Part shown: one piece after another, positions 34,322 through 45,590 of the stretch | How the letters are laid out: the number at the start of each line of letters is the position of its first letter | Position numbering within the stretch: the first letter of the stretch is position 1 | Source of the DNA: Pseudomonadota bacterium | GTDB taxonomy: Bacteria; Pseudomonadota; Gammaproteobacteria; Steroidobacterales; Steroidobacteraceae | Reading direction: 5' to 3' | DNA: 64,000 nt | Assembly (NCBI GenBank): GCA_023423935.1 | Contig: JAFAEQ010000058.1 | Location: 62,001-126,000, forward strand | Program-made: the position numbers and the translations under genes | The notes under the pieces: model-generated | What the model saw: the letters and a program-made list of their open reading frames with translations, nothing else | Databases searched by the model: none | Told to the model about the DNA's origin: nothing

Positions 34322-36601
34322 TCAAAACCTCATCTCCACCTCCGCCGCGTAGGTGCGTTGCGGGTAGTGGTGGAAGTTCCAGTAGTTGTCGCCGTTCAAA
34401 TTGTCGGCGCTCAGTGAAAGCGTGAGCTGATCGCTGATCTCGTAGCGGACTCGGGCGTCTACAGTGAAGAAGTTGCTGACGCCGGTGTATGCGGTGCCGT
34501 TCGGATCGGAATTATCGAGCGTGTTGTACTGCTTGCCGCTGTAGCGCGCGCCGAGGGTCGTGGTCCATTTCTCACCGAGGCGATAGGTCGCGAGCAGGTT
34601 GCCGCGCCAGTCGGGTACGCGCGGCTGCCATTTGCCCTCGCTCGCGGGGAAGCTCTCGTTCGCGATGATCTCGGAGTGGGCGTACGTCAGGCTTGCGCTC
34701 AGGTCAAGCGCCGAAAGGATCTCGCGCAGCTCGTACGCCACCTCGAGTCCCTGCGTGCGGATGTGATCGACATTCTGGATGTTGGTGACGTTCGGCGTGA
34801 CAGTGACGTTCGTCTGCGAGTACATCGCATCGCGCGTGTCTTCGAAGAATGCGGTCGTTCGCAGTGAGCCGCGCGCGAACGCACGTTCTGCACTGAGCTC
34901 CGCCGTCCACGAACGCTCCGGCTTCAGATTCGGATCATTGTTCACGATGGCAGCGGTCACGATCGAGCCTTGATAGAGCTCCGCCACCGTCGGCATGCGG
35001 ATCGCGCGTCCTGCGGATGCCTTGAGCGTCCAGTCCGGGGTCAGCTGATAGGCAATTGCGACCTTTGGCGAAACGAAGTTCTCACGACGATCCGCAAACG
35101 TGACTATCGTCGAGGCATCCGCCAGCGAGCCACGCGAGGCTTCCCAACGCTCGAATCTAGCGCCCAGTGTTGCGCGCCAGGCCTCGGCGAGTCGCCAGGT
35201 GTCCTGGGCGTAGAGACTTTGCAGCAACGTGTCGCCGCGGAACGCGGAGAACCGCGACTGCGGCGAGCCTCGCAGCCAGTCGTCCGTAGTGGAGACTTTA
35301 GTTCGCAACGCAAAGCTGTCGCGCTGATAACCGAACTCCACGATGTGGGCCGCCTGGGGGCGCCAGGTCATTCTTGCCGCGAACGTGTTCCAGCCGGTTC
35401 CCGACTGGTCCGCCACGCGTCCCGCACCACCGCTCAATGCATCCGGGAGTGCGACCGTGGGAGAGCGCACCTCGTCGCGATCGTAGTCGTAGAGACTCGC
35501 GGCGATTTCCCAATCGAGCGTGCCGCCATCGGCCTGCTTCAAGGAAAGCCCGTGAATGAAATGCTGCAGATCGCCGCGACTGGGCGCGAAATCGCTCGGG
35601 GCAAGCGAGTACACGCGACCGTCGATGTTGATCGGCCCGGAGTAAACGGCGTTACCTGACGCATCGCGCAGATATGACTGCGAGTTGCGCTCGGCTTCGT
35701 TGCGCCACCAGCCGAGCGTGTAGCTCGCTCGCAGCGTCGGGGTGAAATCGTAGGCAAGCTTTGCCTTGCCGTGATCCTGCGTCGTGTGACTCTGATTCGT
35801 CGTGCCAAGCAGCCACCAATCCTGATTGCGTGGATTGCGGCCAGCCACCGCGCCCGTCACCCGCACGCCCGCAGTCCCGACGGTTCCCGCACTCACGAGC
35901 TTGTTCGCATAGACGAGCGGCTGACTGTCGTTATCGAGCCGGTTGTAATTGACCCAGAACGACAAGGCGCCGAACCGATCGCCGATCGATGCACTGCCCT
36001 GATAGCCGCGATAAGTCTCGTGTGTGCTGTAGACATCGAATGACTGGCCGAAGCTCGTGATGCGCGCATGTGCTTCGAAGTGCTGCGGCATGCGTGTCAC
36101 ATAGTCGACGACCGCACCGACCGAGTTCCCCGAATAGGCGGCGGAGAATGGACCATAGAGGACATCGACGCGCTCGATCTCCTCGGGCGTCACCATGCCC
36201 CAGCGCGGCGTGTACGTCGCGCCATTGCCGAGCAGGTTCGACAGCAGGATGCCGTCCGCGAAGACGAGCGACCGTGCGCTGTTGCCTGTGCCCGAGGCGC
36301 GACTTGCGAGCACTGCATGATCGTAGTCGCCGATATAGCGCTTACGGACGAGCAGGCTCGGAAAATATTTGAGTGCATCCTCCGCATCCGTCGCATTTAT
36401 CGCGGTGGCGATCTGATCCTGCGTGATGCCTTCGATCGTTGTGGGAATCTGGGTGGGCAGCGACGTCGGACGCGTGCCGATCACGGTCACGGTTCCCAAG
36501 GTTTTTTCTGAAGCTTCGGCGTTCTGCGCCGAAGCTAATGGCAGGGCAACGCACGCCGCGACACAGCCGGTCGCAACGCGCATGCCGAATCCAATGGACA
36601 T
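34322..36601 (-). CDS. TonB-dependent outer-membrane receptor
   Basis: 759 residues: a signal peptide (cleavage near ASA-QN), a plug domain (VTVIGTRPTSLPTQIPTTIE; ERVDVLYGPFSAAYSGNSVG) and a 22-strand barrel ending NFHHYPQRTYAAEVEMRF with the terminal Phe. It imports a metal chelate or other large ligand using TonB energy. The gene directly upstream on the same strand encodes a DUF2946 protein, a pair often linked to copper, so a copper-related receptor is a reasonable guess. The gap between them is 86 bases. Confidence 0.92.
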   Translation of the reverse strand: MSIGFGMRVATGCVAACVALPLASAQNAEASEKTLGTVTVIGTRPTSLPTQIPTTIEGITQDQIATAINATDAEDALKYFPSLLVRKRYIGDYDHAVLASRASGTGNSARSLVFADGILLSNLLGNGATYTPRWGMVTPEEIERVDVLYGPFSAAYSGNSVGAVVDYVTRMPQHFEAHARITSFGQSFDVYSTHETYRGYQGSASIGDRFGALSFWVNYNRLDNDSQPLVYANKLVSAGTVGTAGVRVTGAVAGRNPRNQDWWLLGTTNQSHTTQDHGKAKLAYDFTPTLRASYTLGWWRNEAERNSQSYLRDASGNAVYSGPINIDGRVYSLAPSDFAPSRGDLQHFIHGLSLKQADGGTLDWEIAASLYDYDRDEVRSPTVALPDALSGGAGRVADQSGTGWNTFAARMTWRPQAAHIVEFGYQRDSFALRTKVSTTDDWLRGSPQSRFSAFRGDTLLQSLYAQDTWRLAEAWRATLGARFERWEASRGSLADASTIVTFADRRENFVSPKVAIAYQLTPDWTLKASAGRAIRMPTVAELYQGSIVTAAIVNNDPNLKPERSWTAELSAERAFARGSLRTTAFFEDTRDAMYSQTNVTVTPNVTNIQNVDHIRTQGLEVAYELREILSALDLSASLTYAHSEIIANESFPASEGKWQPRVPDWRGNLLATYRLGEKWTTTLGARYSGKQYNTLDNSDPNGTAYTGVSNFFTVDARVRYEISDQLTLSLSADNLNGDNYWNFHHYPQRTYAAEVEMRF

Positions 36602-36687
36602 GTTCGAGTCTCCTGAACCGGCCGAGGCCGGCGAGCAATGACGGCGACACCGAGAGCGACTCTCGACGTTGCAGCGTTATCTATCGA

Positions 36688-37149
36688 TCAGGAGTACTGA
36701 GGCGGCCCACGGATGGGCAGCGACTGGACCGGCGCGACACTGAGGTCGGGCGGTGTCTGGAAGGTATCGAATCGCTCGCCGACGAGCGTGGCGAGAACGA
36801 CGACGTAAGTGAGATCCAGGGGCGCAGCGGACGCTACGAGCGAGAACGGACACGGCGCCTTGTCATGATCGACTTTGGGAGCGCCATCGCCCGGCGCGTG
36901 ATCCATCTGCGCCGCATGCGACATTCCATGATGCATCTCATGACCGGAATGCATCTCATGACTGGCCTGAGCGCGTGCCTGCTGAGCGCGCGCCTCCAAC
37001 GACGAATCCATCTGCACGACCGTGGGACAGAACATCAGACGCAGTCCCTGCGCGTCGGACATGAACATGAATCCCACGGGCACGATGGCGCGCGCTACGA
37101 GCAGCGGCAGCATCCACAGTGTCAGCAATTGCAGGATTCGGCGGTTCAT
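36688..37149 (-). CDS. DUF2946 His/Met-rich protein
   Basis: 153 residues from ATG 37149 (MNRRILQLL). An N-terminal helix (LLTLWMLPLLVARAIVPVGF) is followed by FCPTVVQ and a histidine/methionine cluster (SHEMHSGHEMHHGMSHAAQ), then CPFSLVASAAP and a second hydrophobic stretch. The Met/His pattern and paired Cys suit Cu(I)/Cu(II) binding. DUF2946 has no fixed function but recurs with copper-responsive TonB receptors. A TATACT -10-like hexamer lies at 37167-37172 (minus strand). Probably cotranscribed with the receptor. Confidence 0.82.
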   Translation of the reverse strand: MNRRILQLLTLWMLPLLVARAIVPVGFMFMSDAQGLRLMFCPTVVQMDSSLEARAQQARAQASHEMHSGHEMHHGMSHAAQMDHAPGDGAPKVDHDKAPCPFSLVASAAPLDLTYVVVLATLVGERFDTFQTPPDLSVAPVQSLPIRGPPQYS

Positions 37150-37251
37150 GACGGTCTGGCGCGCGCAGTATAGGTTCACTAATTCCCGACACGCCACCAA
37201 AGTTGCGGGGGACCCATTCCGGGCGGCCCTGTCGAGAAGCCCGCCTCGCAG

Positions 37252-37944
37252 CTACGACTCGAGCGCCGATAATCGATAACCGATGCCAGGCTCGTTGATG
37301 ATGTACTTCGGCACGCCCTGCGTATCGCCCAGCTTTTCACGCAGCTGGCCGATGTAGACGCGCAGATACTGCACGTCGTTGCGATGCGTCGCACCCCAGA
37401 CCTGTTCGAGCAGCATGCGATGAGTGCACACGCGTCCGGCCGAACGTGCGAGGACGACCAGCAACTCGAATTCTTTGGGCGACAACCTGATCTCGCGATT
37501 CTCGAGCGTGACGGTGTGCGCAGGCACGTCGATCCGCAACGGTCCCACTTGAATGACGGGCAGTGTGTTCGTGCCGTTGTGTGCTCGCAGCGATGCCCGG
37601 ATACGGGCGAGCAGTTCGGCTGCGCTGAAAGGTTTCTGCACATAGTCGTTCGCGCCAGCGTCGAGCGCTTCGACCTTGTCCGAGTCCTCGGAACGCACCG
37701 ACAGCACGATGATCGGCAGCTGCGTCCAGACTCTCACGGCCTTGATCACCTCGATGCCCGAGATATCGGGAAGCCCGAGATCGAGGAGCATCAGATCAGG
37801 ATGCTTGCCTGTGCACAGCTCGATGGCTTCGCGACCGCACGAGGCTTCGATGCTCTCGTAACCCGCCGCCTTCAACGTGATGCGCAGAAACAGGCGGATC
37901 TGTTCTTCATCGTCGACGACGAGAATGCGCGGGCGGGCATGCAT
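37252..37944 (-). CDS. kdpE: KdpE response regulator
   Basis: 230 residues from ATG 37944 (MHARPRILVV). Receiver domain with the acidic pair VVDDEE, phospho-acceptor in LMLLDLGLPD, Thr/Ser region VLSVRSED and KPF; the C-terminal winged helix (LSPKEFELLVVLARSAGRVC; YLRVYIGQLREKL) is OmpR type. It is the transcription activator of the kdp operon, last in the operon, 37 bases after kdpD. Confidence 0.93.
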   Translation of the reverse strand: MHARPRILVVDDEEQIRLFLRITLKAAGYESIEASCGREAIELCTGKHPDLMLLDLGLPDISGIEVIKAVRVWTQLPIIVLSVRSEDSDKVEALDAGANDYVQKPFSAAELLARIRASLRAHNGTNTLPVIQVGPLRIDVPAHTVTLENREIRLSPKEFELLVVLARSAGRVCTHRMLLEQVWGATHRNDVQYLRVYIGQLREKLGDTQGVPKYIINEPGIGYRLSALES

Positions 37945-37981
37945 GGTTCGATTGTGAGGGTTGGCGCGCAGACTTGCAGCT

Positions 37982-40651
37982 TCAGTCGGCAGCCACCGTG
38001 GGCAAGCGCAGCTCGATACGGCTACCCACACCTTCAGGCCCGGAGCCTGCTTCGATGGTGCCGCCCATGGCTTCGACGAACCCCTTGCAGATGGCCAGCC
38101 CTACCCCGCTGCCCACCACCGAGTCGCGCTGCTCAGCGCGATAGAAAAGATCGAACACGCGTTGTCGATCCTGCTCCGGAATGCCCGGACCGCGATCGAT
38201 GACGGCGGCCGTCACCTGCTCCAGGTGGGCACGCGCGCTGACGAGAATCTCTGTCCCGGGCGGCGCATATTTCGCCGCGTTCTCGAGGAGATTCGAGAAC
38301 ACCTGTCCAAGCAGCGTCGCATCCGCGCGCACGCTGGGCAGATCGGCCGGCATGTCCAGTCTGACGCTGTGGCGCTCGAGCACTGCACCCAACCGAGTGA
38401 TGGCATCGCTCACGACATCGCGCAACTCCACGGAGGTGAGTCGCAACGAAAGCGCGCCATGCGAAAGCCGGGTCATATCGAGCAGATTCTGGATCAGTCG
38501 GTTGAGACGCTCGGCCTCGCGTACCGCGCTTTCGATCAGGCGCGCACGATCGGCCTCAGGAATCTGCGGAGTCAGATCGCGCAGCGCGGTCATCGCTCCC
38601 GTAATCGACACCAGCGGCGTGCGCAGATCGTGAGACACGGCAGCCAGCAGCGCCGTACGCAGCGAATCCCTCGCCTGCTTCAACTGGGCGTCCTGCATGA
38701 CTTGACGCAATCGCAAACGCTCCCAGGCGGCCCCGAGCTGCGTCTGCAGGCTGAAGAGCAACCGATTCTGTTCCGCGTCGATCGCGTCGGACGTCAGAGG
38801 CAGATTGATACCGATCACTCCAAGCGGCTGCCCCGACGCATTGACGGGCAGGAAATACCAACCGGACGCGGGAAGTGTGCCCGTCCCTCTTCCCGCAGCT
38901 TCGCGATGTTCGAGCGCCCAGTGAGCCGCCGCCTGGTCGGTATCACGAAACCCGCCTGCGCGAATGAGTTCTTCGGGCGGTTCGACTCCTCGTGGCGCCG
39001 TCGCCCGCAGCACGATGCAGCGGTGAGAGGTCAGATCGCTGATCCCTTGCGATGCGGCATTGATGAGATCGAGTTCGTCCACCGCCGTTGCCAGACGTCG
39101 CGAGAAATCGAAGAGCGTCTCGACACGGCGCGTGGCACTCCACGCATCGCTCGCCTGCCGACGCAGCCGAGATGCGAGCTGGCCCACGACGAAAGAAACA
39201 GCGAGGAATACCGCGAGCGTTGCGACGTCGCTCGAATCGTACACGGTGAGCGAATAGCGCGGCTCCGTGAACAGGTAGTTATAGGCGAGGAAACCCAGCA
39301 CGCTGGTGGCTAGCGAAGCCGCCAGGCCGCGCGTCGCCGCCGCGAAGATGACGCCCATCAGAAAGATCAGCGCGAGATTGGGCACGCCGACGTAGGGCTC
39401 GAGCGGCAAACCCAGCGCACCCGCGCCCACGGCGCAGACGAAAGCGACGATGACGTCACGCGGCATCAGCCATCTGCGCGGCGAGACCGACCCCAAGGCG
39501 AAGCGCTTCGCCGTCTGTTCGCTCGTCCCCACGACGGTAATCTCGAAATCCGCTGCGTGCTCCAGCAGCCAGCGAGCGAGCCGCGGCCGATGCCACAAAT
39601 GTCCGGACTGACGCGAGCGTCCGATCACGATCTGTGCGGCATTGTGGGTGCGCGCGTAATCGAGAATGGCTTCGCCCACCCCGTCAGCCGTGAGAATCGC
39701 AGTATCTGCGCCCAGCTGCGAGGCGAGTGCGAGATTGGCGTTGAGCTGCTCACGGTGTGCGAGCTCGCCGGCGTTACCCAGGGTCTGCACATAAATCGCG
39801 GTCCAGGGCAGATGACGCTGGTCCGCCAGACGCTTCGCGCTTCGGATCAGGTCTTCGCTGGCCTGCGTCGCATCGACCGATACGATCAACCGACCGCGTG
39901 CTGGCCACGGCCCCGCGATCGCATGCGCGCGCATGAAGCTCTCGATGTTGTCATCGACATGCTCGGCGGCCGCGCGCAAAGCCAGCTCGCGCAGGGCCAG
40001 CAGATTGCCGCGAGAGAAATAGTTGTCCAGCGCGCGCCTTGCCGCTTCGGGCACATAGACCTTGCCCTGACGCAGCCGCTCGATCAGATCGTCCGGCGGC
40101 AGATCGATCAGCTCGACATCGTGCGCCTGCTCGATGATTCCATCGGGCACCGTTTCGCGAATTTCGACGCCCGTGATACGTCCGACGAGATCGTTGAAGC
40201 TTTCGAGGTGCTGAACGTTCAACGTCGTGTAGACATCGATGCCCGCGCTGAGCAGCTCTTGCACGTCCTGATAGCGCTTCGCGTGCCGTGAGCCCGGTAC
40301 GTTGGTATGCGCGAGCTCATCGACCAGTGCCAATCGCGGCTTGCGTGCGAGCAACGCGTCGAGATCAAGCTCCTCGAGTGTGCGGTCGCGATAGGCGATG
40401 CGTTTGCGCGGCAGCTGCGGCAGTCCCTGCAGCAAGATTTCGGTTTCCTGACGGCCGTGCGTTTCGACGATGCCGACCACGACGTCGACGCCTTCGGCGA
40501 GCTTGCGCCGCGCCACGCTCAGCATCTCGAACGTCTTCCCCACGCCCGGCGCGGCACCCAGAAAGATCTTGAGCCGACCGCGCTCCTGGCGTTGCGCTTC
40601 GACGAGCAGCGCCTCAGGCGAAGGACGAACCATCGGGTCGCTCGATGACAT
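37982..40651 (-). CDS. kdpD: KdpD osmosensitive K+ channel sensor histidine kinase
   Basis: 889 residues with full KdpD architecture: N-terminal KdpD domain with Walker A GAAPGVGKT (about 32-40) and LVDELAHTN, a universal-stress-protein-like domain (about 250-370), four clustered membrane helices (about 395-495), a GAF-like region, then the kinase core with phospho-His in AAVSHDLRTPLVSI and the ATP-binding LLENAAKYAPPGTEI and GSGVGLAICKGF motifs. It senses potassium limitation and turgor and phosphorylates KdpE. Confidence 0.95.
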   Translation of the reverse strand: MSSSDPMVRPSPEALLVEAQRQERGRLKIFLGAAPGVGKTFEMLSVARRKLAEGVDVVVGIVETHGRQETEILLQGLPQLPRKRIAYRDRTLEELDLDALLARKPRLALVDELAHTNVPGSRHAKRYQDVQELLSAGIDVYTTLNVQHLESFNDLVGRITGVEIRETVPDGIIEQAHDVELIDLPPDDLIERLRQGKVYVPEAARRALDNYFSRGNLLALRELALRAAAEHVDDNIESFMRAHAIAGPWPARGRLIVSVDATQASEDLIRSAKRLADQRHLPWTAIYVQTLGNAGELAHREQLNANLALASQLGADTAILTADGVGEAILDYARTHNAAQIVIGRSRQSGHLWHRPRLARWLLEHAADFEITVVGTSEQTAKRFALGSVSPRRWLMPRDVIVAFVCAVGAGALGLPLEPYVGVPNLALIFLMGVIFAAATRGLAASLATSVLGFLAYNYLFTEPRYSLTVYDSSDVATLAVFLAVSFVVGQLASRLRRQASDAWSATRRVETLFDFSRRLATAVDELDLINAASQGISDLTSHRCIVLRATAPRGVEPPEELIRAGGFRDTDQAAAHWALEHREAAGRGTGTLPASGWYFLPVNASGQPLGVIGINLPLTSDAIDAEQNRLLFSLQTQLGAAWERLRLRQVMQDAQLKQARDSLRTALLAAVSHDLRTPLVSITGAMTALRDLTPQIPEADRARLIESAVREAERLNRLIQNLLDMTRLSHGALSLRLTSVELRDVVSDAITRLGAVLERHSVRLDMPADLPSVRADATLLGQVFSNLLENAAKYAPPGTEILVSARAHLEQVTAAVIDRGPGIPEQDRQRVFDLFYRAEQRDSVVGSGVGLAICKGFVEAMGGTIEAGSGPEGVGSRIELRLPTVAAD

Positions 40652-40702
40652 GACGGGATTATCGACCGCCTCCGCAAGTCGGCCTAGGGCCTCAATAGCT
40701 CA

Positions 40703-41305
40703 TCAAAGCTCATGAGATCGAGCAGAGCCTAACCCCCGCAGATCATCGAGTGCCAGATTCAGCTCCAGGACGTTCACCGTGGGCTCACCAAACAGACCCA
40801 GCACCCGTCCCTTGCTGTGCTTTGCTACCAGCGCGCGCACCGTCTCTTCCGGCAGGCCACGCGCTCGTGCCACTCGAGCCACCTGGTACTCCGCTGCAGC
40901 GATGCTGATATGCGGGTCGAGCCCGCTCGCGGAGGCTGTGACCAGATCCACCGGTATCGGACGGCTGTTGTGTGGATCGGCCTCGCGCAACGCCTGGACG
41001 CGGCTCTTCACTGCATCGATCAGCGCCGGATTGAGCGGGCCCTGATTACTGCCACCCGACGCGGTTGCGTTGTAGGGACCCGTACTGGTAGCGGAAGGTC
41101 GCCCCCAGAAATACTTGGGTTCGGTGAACGACTGTCCGATCAGCGTCGAGCCCACGACGCGACCGCCGCGCTCGATCAGACTTCCGGCCGATTGCCGCGG
41201 AAAGATCGCCTCGGCCAGGCCCGTGACTACGAACGGATAGGCGAATCCCGTGAATACGCTCAAGACGGCGAAGATCACGAGTGCGGGTCTCACTTGCGAA
41301 ATCAT
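40703..41305 (-). CDS. kdpC: KdpC potassium-transporting ATPase subunit
   Basis: 200 residues from ATG 41305, chosen over a GTG at 41320 because it follows a strong AGGAGAG site. One membrane helix (ALVIFAVLSVFTGFAYPFVV) and the periplasmic KdpC domain with YFWGRPSATS, ASGGSNQGPLNP and ASGLDPHIS. The inner-membrane accessory subunit of the KdpFABC pump. It starts 11 bases past the kdpB stop. Confidence 0.95.
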   Translation of the reverse strand: MISQVRPALVIFAVLSVFTGFAYPFVVTGLAEAIFPRQSAGSLIERGGRVVGSTLIGQSFTEPKYFWGRPSATSTGPYNATASGGSNQGPLNPALIDAVKSRVQALREADPHNSRPIPVDLVTASASGLDPHISIAAAEYQVARVARARGLPEETVRALVAKHSKGRVLGLFGEPTVNVLELNLALDDLRGLGSARSHEL

Positions 41306-41316
41306 GGGCTCTCCTG

Positions 41317-43374
<2,058 letters not shown>

Positions 43375-43396
43375 GGCGTCGCTCGAAGATGAGATT

Positions 43397-43477
43397 TCCA
43401 CGGGGAACACAGGGGCCCACGGGGTGAGAAATATCTGATCTGCGCTCCTGCCCGGTGAACCCCGTGCTCCCCGTGGA
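43397..43477. repeat. Gene-end inverted element (CACGGGG-type), kdpA-kdpB gap
   Basis: Left arm tccacggggaacacagggg then cccacgggg (43397-43424); right arm cccggtgaaccccgtg then ctccccgtgga (43451-43477). The reverse complement of the right arm reads CACGGGGAG-CACGGGGTT, two tandem 9-mers. It occupies most of the 116 bases between kdpA and kdpB, inside the operon, and could form a stem-loop in the kdp mRNA. Confidence 0.8.
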
Positions 43478-43490
43478 GATGCATTGCGTC

Positions 43491-45221
43491 TTAATTCATC
43501 AGCATCAGATGCTCGACGATTGGACCCAGCGCGAGCGCGGGGACGTAGGTGAGTGCGCCAATCAGCAGCACCGCGCCGACGAGCAGGACGACGAAGAGCG
43601 GGCCGTGCGTCGGCATCGTGCCGGCGGTTGCGGGGGCGCGCTTCTTGGCGGCCAGCGAACCGGCGATCGCGAGCACGGGCACGAGGACCCAGAAGCGTCC
43701 CAGCCACATCGCGATGCCGAGCGCGGTGTTGTAGAACGGCGTGTTCGCGGAGAGCCCGGCGAAGGCGCTGCCGTTGTTGTTGCCGGCGGAACTGAATGCG
43801 TAAAGGATCTCGGAGTAGCCGTGCGGGCCTGGATTGGCCACGCCCGCCTTGCCTGCAGTGACGCTCACGGCGATGGCCGTGCCGAGCAGCACCACGAACG
43901 GCGTTGCCAGAATGGCGATCGACGTCATCTTCATTTCGAACGCTTCGATCTTCTTGCCCAGGTATTCCGGCGTACGGCCGATCATGAGCCCGGCGATGAA
44001 TACGCCGAGCAGCGCATAGACGAGCATGCCCGTGAGGCCCGTGCCCACTCCACCAAAGGCGACCTCGCCGAGCTGCATCAGGAACATCGGCACGAAACCG
44101 CCAAGAGGCGTCATGGAATCGTGCATGGAATTGACTGCGCCGGTCGACGTCGCCGTCGTCACGGCAGCAAACAGTGCTGACGCACCGATGCCGAAACGCG
44201 ACTCCTTGCCCTCCATGTTTCCACCAGGCTGCGACTGCGTATGCGACGCATCGACACCGAACTGTGCAAGCAACGGATTGCCCTGCTGTTCGCTTTGCAC
44301 CGCCAACAGCCATAACGCAACGAACAGCACCGTCATCCCCGCGAGCACGGCCCATCCCTGCCGCGCATCTCCCACCATGCGGCCGAACGTGAAGGTGAGC
44401 GCAATCGGGATCAACAGAATCGCGAACAGCTCGATGAAGTTGGTGAAACTATTCGGGTTCTCGTAAGGATGAGCGGAGTTCGCGTTGAAAAAGCCGCCGC
44501 CGTTCGTGCCGAGTTCTTTGATCGCTTCCTGCGAGGCAACCGGCCCCATCGGCAACGTCTGCGTGTGACTGTCCGCAAGCTGCGGTGCGATCGCGGTCAC
44601 GTCCTTGTAGGCGTCGAAGTTCTGAATGACACCTTGAGACACGAGCAGCAGCGACACCACCGCCGCCAGCGGCAGCAATATGTAGAGCGTGATGCGAGTG
44701 AGATCGACCCACACATTGCCGACGGTACGCACCGAATGGCGTGCGAGCCCGCGAATCAGCACGATGGCAACGGCGATCCCGCTCGCGGCCGAGACGAAGT
44801 TCTGGACGGCGAGGCCTGCCATCTGCGTCAGATAGCTCACCGTGCTCTCGCCCGCATAGCCCTGCCAGTTGGTGTTCGACACGAAACTGACCGCCGTATT
44901 GAACGACGAGTCCGGGCTGACATTGGCGAAGTGCTGCGGATTCAACGGCAGCCAGGACTGCAAACGCTGCAACGCATAGACGACGAGCGTTCCGACGAGA
45001 CTGAAGAGCAGAAGGCCGATTGTGTATTCCTTCCAGCCCGTCTCGCGCGTGTCATCGGCGCGGGCGATTCGATAGATGAAAGCTTCGACATTGCGTCCGA
45101 CACGGGAGCCGAACACAGGCTTGCCTTCGACCAGATCCGCAATGTAGTGCCCGAGTGGGCGACCACACAGAACCGCCGCCAGCAGCAGCAGGCCTCCAGG
45201 CATGAGTGATGCGATCGTCAT
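43491..45221 (-). CDS. kdpA: KdpA potassium-transporting ATPase, K+ channel-like subunit
   Basis: 576 residues with about 10 membrane helices. Selectivity-filter segments of the four pore repeats are visible (SFVSNTNWQGYAGE; ELGTNGGGFFNANSAHPYEN; SSAGNNNGSAFAG). It binds and translocates K+ in the Kdp complex. ATG at 45221, 12 bases after kdpF. Confidence 0.96.
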   Translation of the reverse strand: MTIASLMPGGLLLLAAVLCGRPLGHYIADLVEGKPVFGSRVGRNVEAFIYRIARADDTRETGWKEYTIGLLLFSLVGTLVVYALQRLQSWLPLNPQHFANVSPDSSFNTAVSFVSNTNWQGYAGESTVSYLTQMAGLAVQNFVSAASGIAVAIVLIRGLARHSVRTVGNVWVDLTRITLYILLPLAAVVSLLLVSQGVIQNFDAYKDVTAIAPQLADSHTQTLPMGPVASQEAIKELGTNGGGFFNANSAHPYENPNSFTNFIELFAILLIPIALTFTFGRMVGDARQGWAVLAGMTVLFVALWLLAVQSEQQGNPLLAQFGVDASHTQSQPGGNMEGKESRFGIGASALFAAVTTATSTGAVNSMHDSMTPLGGFVPMFLMQLGEVAFGGVGTGLTGMLVYALLGVFIAGLMIGRTPEYLGKKIEAFEMKMTSIAILATPFVVLLGTAIAVSVTAGKAGVANPGPHGYSEILYAFSSAGNNNGSAFAGLSANTPFYNTALGIAMWLGRFWVLVPVLAIAGSLAAKKRAPATAGTMPTHGPLFVVLLVGAVLLIGALTYVPALALGPIVEHLMLMN

Positions 45222-45233
45222 GACAGCCTCGGA

Positions 45234-45320
45234 TCAGAACTTCTCTGCGTTGATCAACGCGTAGATGAGATACGCCGCAAGTGCGACGGCCACCCATGCA
45301 GCAAAGATCACGAACATCAT
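45234..45320 (-). CDS. kdpF: KdpF small subunit
   Basis: 28 residues (27 if the second of two consecutive ATGs is used). A single hydrophobic helix VIFAAWVAVALAAYLIYAL and the polar end INAEKF are typical of KdpF, the lipid-like stabilising peptide of the Kdp complex. Directly before kdpA. Its ATG overlaps the stop of another microprotein gene. Confidence 0.88.
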   Translation of the reverse strand: MMFVIFAAWVAVALAAYLIYALINAEKF

Positions 45321-45412
45321 TCGATTCTCCCGAGTCGGGCCAGCGCGACGACCAGCCCATGGGTCGAGGCGTAGAGCACGACGATCAGTGCGATGAACAG
45401 CAGATCCTGCAT
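45317..45412 (-). CDS. 31-residue membrane microprotein upstream of kdpF
   Basis: ATG at 45410-45412 and TGA at 45317-45319, giving a peptide starting MQDLLFIALIVVLYASTHGL and ending RLGRIE. One helix, membrane-sized. The stop overlaps the kdpF start in an ATGA junction, as in coupled operon genes. Small ORFs of this size and look precede kdpF in other bacteria, as far as I recall, but no function is assigned. Confidence 0.6.
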   Translation of the reverse strand: MQDLLFIALIVVLYASTHGLVVALARLGRIE

Positions 45413-45484
45413 AGAGCCCTCTTTGCGATGGCGACATCGTAGACAGACGGGTCATCAAGAGTCCGTACGAAGATGACATGGCGC

Positions 45485-45503
45485 GCATAAAGAAGGCGTA
45501 AAG
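45485..45503 (-). promoter_or_regulatory. Putative KdpE operator
   Basis: Read on the minus strand, CTTTACGCCTTCTTTATGC holds a direct repeat TTTACG/TTTATG with an 11-base period, as expected for an OmpR-type dimer, and resembles the T-rich KdpE sites known upstream of kdpFABC. It is about 73-91 bases upstream of the first microprotein ATG. Confidence 0.6.
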
Positions 45504-45590
45504 AGCGGCGTTTCGAATGAAACCGATAGCGATGACCGCGAACAGCGCGAGCATCCCGCGTTAGACTCCCTCCATCGGGGGAGACATTTC

